A stretch of DNA of 20,049 bases, from the NCBI GenBank assembly GCA_001801105.1, contig MGWS01000032.1:3056-23104 (forward strand), given 5' to 3'. A program made the translations under genes and the position numbers. This stretch comes from Gallionellales bacterium GWA2_60_18 (GTDB lineage Bacteria; Pseudomonadota; Gammaproteobacteria; Burkholderiales; Gallionellaceae). The notes beneath the pieces were generated by a model. The model saw only the letters and a list, made by a program, of their open reading frames with translations, searched no databases and had not been told where the DNA came from. Shown here piece by piece: positions 15,262-20,049 of this stretch. Each line of letters begins with the position of its first letter. Position 1 is the stretch's first letter.

Positions 15262-16255
15262 GCGTCAGCACGATCTTGCCGGTCATGCCGCCCGCCTCGA
15301 TCATGCGGTGCGCCTCGGCGGCCTGCTCCAGCGGCAGCTTTTTCGTCACCAGCACGCCCAGACGTCCCGCCTCGACCAGTTGCGCGCCCTGTTCCAGTAT
15401 CTTGCGCTGGCGCACACGCTCCTCGTGCAGATTCATCACCTGCGGCGTGAGCATCAGTTCGAAACACAACGACAGGTTGCGCAGCCGTGCCTTCTGCACA
15501 TCGTCCTGCGTCAGCGCGGTGGCGAGCAGGCTGACCACCTTGCCGCCGATGCGCGCGGCATCGAGCGAGCGCAAGAAAGTGTCGCCGCCCACGGTATCGA
15601 ACACCACGTCCGCTCCCTTGCTTTCCGTCCAGTCCAGCACCTCCTGCACGAAATCCTGCGCGTGATAATCGACGATCTTCTCCGCGCCCAGACCGTGCAC
15701 CAGCCCGACCTTGCGGTCGCATCCGACTGTCACCGCGATGTGCGCGCCGAGATGATGCGCGAGTTGCAGCGCGACATGCCCGACACCGCCGGCGGCGGCA
15801 TGGATGAGTATCGTCTGCCCGGCTTGCAGGCCGGCGCGTTCGACCAATGCCTCCCACGCGGTGATCAGCACCAGCGGCAGCGCGGCGCTGTCCTGCAACG
15901 ACAGGTTGGCAGGCTTCGCGGCGCAGTAATCCTCGTGCAGCGTGGTGTATTCGGCGTAGCAGCCCGGCTCGTCGCCGATGCCGCCGTTGCAGAAATACAC
16001 TTCGTCGTTGACCCTGAAGCGCGTCACCTGTGCGCCCGCCGCCGTCACGATGCCCGCGCCGTCGCAGCCGAGGATGGCCGGCAGCTTGTCGGGATGATAG
16101 GCCGGCCTGGCGCGCAGCTTGGTGTCGAGCGGATTCACCCCGGCGGCGGCGAGCTTCACCAGCAGATGGTGCGGCGACGGCAGTTCCGGTTGCGGCACGT
16201 CATGCAGTTGCAAGACTTCGACGCCGCCTGCGGCGGTGGCGAGGATGGCTTTCAT
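15257..16255 (-). CDS. NAD(P)H:quinone oxidoreductase-like MDR-family protein
   Basis: A 332-residue medium-chain dehydrogenase/reductase of the zinc-free quinone reductase group. The N-terminal catalytic domain has [15 protein letters not shown] and LGCDGAGIV. The NADPH-binding Rossmann segment is [20 protein letters not shown] (about 150-170), followed by VDYHAQDF and FDTVGG. No structural-zinc Cys cluster is present. It probably reduces quinones or enones with NADPH; the physiological substrate is unknown. The TAG stop is part of a GTAGGAGCG repeat, so the last residues (GKIVLTL) abut the repeat. It is divergent from aroC, with a second palindromic repeat in the gap. Confidence 0.88.
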   Translation of the reverse strand: MKAILATAAGGVEVLQLHDVPQPELPSPHHLLVKLAAAGVNPLDTKLRARPAYHPDKLPAILGCDGAGIVTAAGAQVTRFRVNDEVYFCNGGIGDEPGCYAEYTTLHEDYCAAKPANLSLQDSAALPLVLITAWEALVERAGLQAGQTILIHAAAGGVGHVALQLAHHLGAHIAVTVGCDRKVGLVHGLGAEKIVDYHAQDFVQEVLDWTESKGADVVFDTVGGDTFLRSLDAARIGGKVVSLLATALTQDDVQKARLRNLSLCFELMLTPQVMNLHEERVRQRKILEQGAQLVEAGRLGVLVTKKLPLEQAAEAHRMIEAGGMTGKIVLTL

Positions 16256-16271
16256 CTATGATTCTCCGTGT

Positions 16272-16304
16272 CCGTCATTATTCCGGCGCAGGCCGGAATG
16301 ACGG
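16272..16304. repeat. Interspersed palindrome between the quinone reductase gene and aroC
   Basis: CCGTCA-TTA-TTCCGGC (16272-16287) pairs with GCCGGAATGACGG (16292-16304) around a GCAG loop, with a 3-nt bulge. This TCATTCCGGCGCAGGCCGGAATGA type is, from memory, a repeat scattered through many proteobacterial genomes. It lies between two divergent starts, so it is part of the upstream region of both genes. Confidence 0.7.
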
Positions 16305-16362
16305 GTTATCGTCAATGGGCCGTATGTTAAACTTCGCGCACTCTTTTAGCGAGGCCACAGCC

Positions 16363-17457
16363 ATGTCTGGAAACACTTTCGGTAAGCTGTTCACCGTCAC
16401 TTCCTTCGGCGAATCGCACGGCGCGGCCATCGGCTGCATCGTCGACGGCTGCCCGCCGGGGATGGAATTGAGCGCCGCCTGCATCCAGCCCGACCTCGAC
16501 CGGCGCAAGCCCGGCACCTCGCGCCATGTCACGCAGCGTCAGGAGTCGGACACGGTGGAGATACTCTCCGGCGTGTTCGAAGGCAAGACCACCGGCACCC
16601 CCATCGCGCTACTGATTCGCAACGAAGACCAGCGCAGCAAGGACTACGGCAACATCGCCGACACCTTCCGCCCCGGCCACGCCGACTACACCTACTGGCA
16701 GAAATACGGCATTCGCGACCATCGCGGCGGCGGACGCGCCTCGGCGCGCGAGACCGCGGCGCGCGTGGCGGCGGGCGCCATCGCCAAGAAATGGCTGCAC
16801 GAACAATACGGCGTGTACGTGCAAGGCTATCTCGCGCAACTCGGCGAGATCGTGATCCCGTTCAAGAGCTGGGGCGACGTGACCGCCGACGGCAACAGCT
16901 TCTTCGTCGCCGACGCCAGCTATGTCGGCCAGTTGGAAGACTACATGGACGCGCTGCGCAAATCCGGCGACTCCATCGGCGCCAAGCTCGCCGTGGTGGC
17001 GCACAACGTCCCGGTGGGCTGGGGCGAGCCGGTGTTCGACCGGCTGGACGCCGACATCGCCCATGCGCTGATGGGTATCAACGCGGTCAAGGGTGTGGAG
17101 ATCGGCGCGGGCTTCGGCTGCGTCACGCAAAAAGGCAGCGAGCACGGCGACGAACTCACGCCGCAGGGCTTCTTATCGAACAACGCGGGCGGCATCCTCG
17201 GCGGCATCTCCACCGGGCAGGACATCGTCGCGCATTACGCGATCAAGCCGACTTCGAGCATTCGCATTGAACGCAACTCGATCAACAAGGCGGGGGAGGC
17301 GGTGAAGGTTTCTACCGAGGGCAGGCATGATCCCTGTGTGGGGATACGCGCTACGCCGATTGCGGAGGCGATGGTGGCGCTGGTGTTGATTGATCATGCT
17401 CTGCGCAATCGGGGGCAGTGTGGGGATGTGGTTTGTGAGACGCCAAAACTGCGTTGA
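16363..17457 (+). CDS. aroC: Chorismate synthase
   Basis: A 364-residue enzyme that converts 5-enolpyruvylshikimate-3-phosphate to chorismate using reduced FMN, the last common step of aromatic amino acid synthesis. Family signatures are intact: [18 protein letters not shown] near the N-terminus (16-33), [20 protein letters not shown] (about 103), [40 protein letters not shown] and [18 protein letters not shown] near the end. Length is standard. The ATG at 16363 has GAGG eight bases upstream and gives the conserved N-terminus; the upstream open frame continues into the quinone reductase region without homology. Its TGA overlaps a possible TTG start of the next gene. Confidence 0.97.
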   Translation: MSGNTFGKLFTVTSFGESHGAAIGCIVDGCPPGMELSAACIQPDLDRRKPGTSRHVTQRQESDTVEILSGVFEGKTTGTPIALLIRNEDQRSKDYGNIADTFRPGHADYTYWQKYGIRDHRGGGRASARETAARVAAGAIAKKWLHEQYGVYVQGYLAQLGEIVIPFKSWGDVTADGNSFFVADASYVGQLEDYMDALRKSGDSIGAKLAVVAHNVPVGWGEPVFDRLDADIAHALMGINAVKGVEIGAGFGCVTQKGSEHGDELTPQGFLSNNAGGILGGISTGQDIVAHYAIKPTSSIRIERNSINKAGEAVKVSTEGRHDPCVGIRATPIAEAMVALVLIDHALRNRGQCGDVVCETPKLR

Positions 17458-17471
17458 GCCCCACTTTAGAT

Positions 17472-17897
17472 ATGGCTGATCTTCAGGAGAGCGCGCAGCT
17501 AAACGAGCTATACCGGCTTTACGGAATAGCTGCTCACAATTGCAGCAATATCGAATACCGAATCGTGTATCTGCTATTGGGTCCGAAATGGAAGCAAACA
17601 GCTAACCTCAACTCGGAAATAGTAGTGGAAATTTACGATAAGCTTCAGCGCCTACCTTTGGGCGTCTTGCTCAAGGAGTACAAGCAACACTTCATTTTTT
17701 CTGATAAGCAACGTGAGCTAATGGATTCTGTGCTAGAAAAACGAAACTATCTGATGCACCGTTTTTTCGGTGCGTATGGAAAGAAGATGCACGACCCAAG
17801 GGTGCAAGAACAAATGATCTCTGAATTGAAAGATCTCACGTCCATCTTTCAGTCGGTATCGCGATCACTAGATCCGGAGACATGGAAGCAAGCGTAG
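17472..17897 (+). CDS. HEPN-like small alpha-helical protein (putative RNase)
   Basis: A 141-residue, predicted all-helical protein with RNYLMHRFF at 91-99. This is an R-x4-H motif at the start of a helix, as in the catalytic motif of HEPN-domain RNases. The rest is compatible: an N-terminal helix with HNCSNIEYRIVYLLL and a C-terminal helix. Base composition is visibly more AT-rich than in the neighbours, which suggests recent acquisition. No nucleotidyltransferase-type antitoxin partner is seen next to it. ATG 17472 is chosen; an alternative TTG at 17454 overlaps the aroC stop and would add six residues. Neither has a good ribosome binding site. The TAG stop lies in a GTAGGATGGGTT repeat. 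Function is inferred only from the motif. Confidence 0.7.
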   Translation: MADLQESAQLNELYRLYGIAAHNCSNIEYRIVYLLLGPKWKQTANLNSEIVVEIYDKLQRLPLGVLLKEYKQHFIFSDKQRELMDSVLEKRNYLMHRFFGAYGKKMHDPRVQEQMISELKDLTSIFQSVSRSLDPETWKQA

Positions 17898-17954
17898 GAT
17901 GGGTTGAACCCTTCGACTGCGCTCAGGATAAACTCTGCGATATCCATCAAAATC
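17894..17954 (+). repeat. GTAGGATGGGTT-type repeat at the end of the HEPN-like gene
   Basis: The sequence GTAGGATGGGTTGAACCC starts at 17894 and provides the gene's TAG stop. It continues into CTTCGACTGCGCTCAGGAT, another word I recall from interspersed intergenic repeats, and ends near CCATC. The outer limit of the repeat is uncertain. No gene is visible. Confidence 0.5.
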
Positions 17955-18186
17955 GCCGGGGGTTGCCCGGCAGCAAGTTCCTTTCTTTTGCTTCGCCAAA
18001 AGAAAGGAACCAAAGAAAAGGCGACCCTGGTTTGCCGCCCCTGCGGGGTGCCCTCGATCAGATGCAAACGAGCGGGGCTGCGCAACTCGCACGATCCGCT
18101 ACGCGGCCACGTGCTCAAACAGTGCTCGCCTAACATCACCGCTCGTTTGCATCTGATCGAGGCGGCGCTCAAGGGAAGGTAAGTCA
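17955..18186 (+). repeat. Structured repeat element, copy A
   Basis: A 232-nt element with four ordered hairpins. H1 is GCCGGG-GGTTG-CCCGGC (17955-17971). H2 is a perfect 14-bp stem, GTTCCTTTCTTTTG (17977-17990) with CAAAAGAAAGGAAC (17997-18010), and loop CTTCGC. H3 is CCCC-TGC-GGGG (18038-18048). A long perfect 24-bp arm (18052-18075 with 18139-18162) encloses H4, CCGC-TAC-GCGG (18096-18106). The end is AAGTCA (18181-18186). Copy B on the other strand has the same order and loops but compensated stems. Short open frames here are translations of the repeat, not genes. Confidence 0.85.
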
Positions 18187-18199
18187 AAGGCGGTTTTGT

Positions 18200-18222
18200 G
18201 TGCGCTGCGCGCACGTTTTTTT
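18200..18222 (+). terminator. Rho-independent terminator (+ strand)
   Basis: GTGCGC (18200-18205), loop TGC and GCGCAC (18209-18214) are followed by G and seven T residues (18216-18222). This is a standard intrinsic terminator for rightward transcripts from aroC and the HEPN-like gene, reading through repeat copy A. Confidence 0.7.
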
Positions 18223-18228
18223 GTGTTG

Positions 18229-18252
18229 GTGAGGCGGGCGTGCCCGCCTCAC
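18229..18252. other. Perfect 11-bp hairpin between the two repeat copies
   Basis: GTGAGGCGGGC (18229-18239) and GCCCGCCTCAC (18242-18252) pair perfectly around GT. It stands between the terminator and copy B. It may be a terminator or another short interspersed palindrome; downstream on the + strand is a GT-rich stretch without a clean T-run. Confidence 0.6.
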
Positions 18253-18286
18253 TGGTTTTGGATTTTGGGGTTCGGGTTTCGGCTTA

Positions 18287-18500
18287 TGACTTTCCTCCCC
18301 TGTGCGCCGCCGAGTAGCGCAGGCTGGTCAGGGGATGTCGGCGAGGACTGTCTGAGCGCGTAGCGCGAGTTCCGCAGCCGCCTGACCAGTCGAGCAACGC
18401 AGGGAACCGCGAAGCGGCGGTAAGCTGGGGTCGCCTTCTTTTTGGTTACTTTTTCTTGGCGAAGCAAGAAAAAGTAACTAGCTGTCGGGCTACCCCCGAC
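18287..18500 (-). repeat. Structured repeat element, copy B
   Basis: A 214-nt inverted counterpart of copy A, read on the minus strand from 18500. H1 is GTCGGG-GGTAG-CCCGAC (18500-18484). H2 is GTTACTTTTTCTTG-CTTCGC-CAAGAAAAAGTAAC as a perfect 14-bp stem (18478-18445). H3 is CCGC-TTC-GCGG (18417-18407). The arm pair is CTGGTCAGG and CCTGACCAG, enclosing H4, GCGC-TAC-GCGC (18366-18356). It ends in AAGTCA (18292-18287). Shared single-stranded words with copy A include AAGGCGACCC, AACTCGC and CTCGCC. Stems differ from copy A but stay paired. Confidence 0.85.
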
Positions 18501-18506
18501 GGTGTT

Positions 18507-18544
18507 GGTGTTGGATTACGCACCGTGCGCCAACCCAACCTACG
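18507..18544 (-). repeat. GTAGGTTGGGTT...AATCCAACA interspersed repeat
   Basis: On the minus strand the sequence starts GTAGGTTGGGTTGGCGCACG at 18544 and ends TAATCCAACA. From memory this matches a very common proteobacterial intergenic repeat of the form GTAGGTTGGG...CCCAACA. It abuts copy B of the structured element. Confidence 0.6.
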
Positions 18545-18570
18545 GAACTGTTAGCGGCGGATATTTTCGC

Positions 18571-18598
18571 GTGGGCACAAAAAACGTGCCCACCCTAC
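18571..18598 (-). repeat. GTAGGGTGGGCAC hairpin at the 3' end of the glycosyltransferase gene
   Basis: On the minus strand GTAGGGTGGGCAC is followed by GTTTTTT and GTGCCCAC, giving an 8-bp stem (18586-18593 with 18571-18578). The TAG of the glycosyltransferase gene (18597-18595) is inside the repeat's GTAGGG head. It may also act as the gene's 3' hairpin, but the T-run is in the loop rather than after the stem. Confidence 0.65.
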
Positions 18599-20049
18599 AA
18601 CTTCCGGTATAGCCGGTAATGCTCGTTCTTGTCGCCCTTGCGGCTGCCTTCCCAGATTTTCTTCCAGCGTTTTTCGTCCAGCAGCGGCTTGGATAGCCGG
18701 TCGCCCTGGATCAGGCGCAGGTCGCAGCGTTCGTGGCGGTCTTCGCGCGTGAGGATGCCGCCGAAGTAATGCAGCATGGCGCGCTGGCCGTCGCCGAGGT
18801 AGTCGCGCCCGACGCACTGGTATTTTGTCGGCATGGCGTGTTTCATCGAGGCGACCATGTGGCGGTAGCTCTTGCCGCTGTCCAGCCAGGGCAGCCAGAT
18901 CGTCATGGCGAGTATCCATAGCAGGGTGATGCCCGCCGCCCAGTTCACCACGGCACGGCGCATCGAGCGGCCGACGCGCCACACCAGCACCAGCCACAGC
19001 ACCGTGGCGATGACCGCGATGACGAAAGGCGTGGTCTGGAATTCCGGATCGAAGCCGGGCTGGTAGTCCTTCAGCCAGCGCGTGATCTTGGCGTGGTTGT
19101 CCAGCAGCAGTCCGGCCCAGCCCCACCACATCGCGATGGCGAGCAAGGCGAAGGTCATCAGGCCGAACCAGTCGAGCGCGTTGGCCGCGCCGCGCCGGAG
19201 TGCGGACAGTGAGGCGGTGGCGAGCAGGGCGAGCGGCAGCAGCATCGGCAGCGCGAATACTTCCTTGATGTCGGGCACGAAGCTGAGCGTCACCAGCATC
19301 ACGCCGAATGCGACCAGCGGCAGTTGCAGGTCGTCGCGCTGCGCCAGGCGGCGGCGCGACTGCCACACCACCCAAGCCGCCAGCGGCAGCGCGGGCCACG
19401 CCAGCCAGGGCAGGTTCTTCAGATAGTAGAACGATTCGTGTGTCGGGCCGCGTCCGGCATAGTCCAGCCAGTTGCCGATGTTGTGTGTCCACGCCCAGTC
19501 GGCGAACAGTTGCGGCGAGTGCAGGTACAGCAGCAGCGGCCATATAATGAGCCAGGGCAGGGCGCACAGCGCGGCGACGGCGAGGCTGGAAAGATAGCGG
19601 CGCACGCGCCACTGGGAGAATAGCGCGGGCAGCGCGGCGGCGATCAGCACGAACAGCAGCGGTGCGATGAAGCCCTTGGACATGAAACCGATGCCCATGC
19701 CGGTGCCGATCAGCAGGCCGGCGCGCACGCTGCGTTCCTGGCTGAGCGTGAAGCCGTACAGCATCATCGCGCAGCCGGCCAGCAGGCCGAGGTCGGTGAT
19801 CATCTGGTGCGCGCGCACCAGCATGCCGAGGCAGCCGATCAGGATGATGGCGGCGGCCCAGCCGCGGTTCTCGCCGTACAGTCTGCGCCCGGCCAGCCCG
19901 GTGAACAGCAGTGCGAGCGCGGTATAGAAACCGCTCGCCAAGCGCGCGCCGTCATGCAGCGGCAGCAGCGGTGCGAACAGTTTGGCAGACAGCGCGGCGC
20001 TCCAGTAGAACAGCGGCGGCTTGTCCAGATACGGCTCGCCCGCGAGCAT
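18595..20049 (-). CDS. GT-C family membrane glycosyltransferase, ArnT/PMT-like (N-terminus outside the window)
   Basis: At least 484 residues of an inner-membrane glycosyltransferase of the dolichyl-phosphate-mannose/ArnT (GT39/GT83-like) class, which transfers a sugar from a polyprenyl-phosphate donor to lipid A or another periplasmic acceptor. The visible start contains GEPYLDKPPLFYW, the conserved motif that normally follows about 60 residues including the catalytic acidic loop, so the gene begins beyond 20049 and the ATG there is not its start. About ten hydrophobic helices are visible, then a soluble C-terminal domain (about 370-484). The IKEVFALPMLLPLALLA segment resembles the K-x-x-Y/F-LP motif of ArnT homologues. 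The donor and acceptor are not determinable. The TAG stop lies in a repeat. Confidence 0.85.
   Translation of the reverse strand: MLAGEPYLDKPPLFYWSAALSAKLFAPLLPLHDGARLASGFYTALALLFTGLAGRRLYGENRGWAAAIILIGCLGMLVRAHQMITDLGLLAGCAMMLYGFTLSQERSVRAGLLIGTGMGIGFMSKGFIAPLLFVLIAAALPALFSQWRVRRYLSSLAVAALCALPWLIIWPLLLYLHSPQLFADWAWTHNIGNWLDYAGRGPTHESFYYLKNLPWLAWPALPLAAWVVWQSRRRLAQRDDLQLPLVAFGVMLVTLSFVPDIKEVFALPMLLPLALLATASLSALRRGAANALDWFGLMTFALLAIAMWWGWAGLLLDNHAKITRWLKDYQPGFDPEFQTTPFVIAVIATVLWLVLVWRVGRSMRRAVVNWAAGITLLWILAMTIWLPWLDSGKSYRHMVASMKHAMPTKYQCVGRDYLGDGQRAMLHYFGGILTREDRHERCDLRLIQGDRLSKPLLDEKRWKKIWEGSRKGDKNEHYRLYRKL

Noticed and set aside
15308..16261. A 317-codon + strand frame opposite the quinone reductase gene.
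   Set aside because: The minus strand has clear MDR-family motifs; the + frame is Arg/His/Gln-rich shadow sequence.
17849..18467. Several 70-120 codon frames on both strands over the repeat region.
   Set aside because: They are translations of the structured repeat and its hairpins (runs such as RQKKGTKEK), with no ribosome binding sites; the conservation of such peptides reflects the DNA repeat.
17955..18500. The two inverted elements as integron attC sites, because of GTT...AAC ends.
   Set aside because: The core-site spacing and GTTRRRY/RYYYAAC pairs are not met, there is no integrase or cassette gene between them, and the hairpin order is different.
17955..18500. The repeat pair as terminal inverted repeats of a composite transposon.
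   Set aside because: The elements are only about 100 bp apart with no gene between them, and their differences are structural compensations rather than simple end divergence.
20047..20049. ATG at the window edge as the true glycosyltransferase start.
   Set aside because: The GEPYLDKPPL motif would then lie at residue 4; family members have about 60 residues before it, so the gene continues outside.

Overview
The window is about 20 kb of GC-rich chromosome from what looks like a betaproteobacterium. Gene content and protein style (a DUF3683-type fused FAD/Fe-S oxidoreductase, PhoBR, CobS/CobC, GT-C glycosyltransferase) suggest the Nitrosomonadales/Gallionellaceae neighbourhood; that placement is inference. 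The sequence is mostly core-genome. It has no tRNA or rRNA, no CRISPR and no intact transposase, but many short interspersed palindromic repeats.

Layout. (1) 1-3230: the tail of a possible precursor peptide overlaps a radical SAM/SPASM peptide maturase (+). The maturase converges on a cobS-cobC pair (-) for cobalamin nucleotide-loop assembly. Upstream of cobS lies the broken 5' end of an msbA-like gene. (2) 3240-6868: a sodium:solute symporter, then phoB-phoR preceded by a four-repeat Pho box. (3) 6869-7075: non-coding DNA bounded by imperfect inverted repeats. (4) 7076-12707 (-): a conserved protein of unknown function and a 1295-residue FAD/4Fe-4S/CCG-domain oxidoreductase carrying an in-frame repeat-derived insert. 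(5) 12795-13606 (+): thpR (RNA 2',3'-cyclic phosphodiesterase) and a Cys-rich mini-protein. (6) 13621-16255 (-): tcdA, a TatD-family hydrolase and an MDR-family quinone reductase. (7) 16363-17897 (+): aroC and an AT-richer HEPN-like protein. (8) 17898-18594: a repeat-filled stretch without genes. (9) 18595-20049 (-): an ArnT/PMT-type glycosyltransferase cut by the window end.

Recognisable units: cobS-cobC; phoB-phoR, probably autoregulated by phosphate; tatD-tcdA, four bases apart; and the radical SAM enzyme with its overlapping upstream peptide, which looks like a RiPP-type system whose precursor is mostly outside the window.

The most interesting non-coding signal is at 17955-18500. Two convergent copies of a roughly 215-230 nt element have stems that differ in sequence but keep pairing, with at least six compensated base pairs plus a completely different long arm. 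This indicates selection on structure. A second theme is that three genes (quinone reductase, HEPN-like gene, glycosyltransferase) end in a TAG that lies inside a repeat beginning GTAGG.
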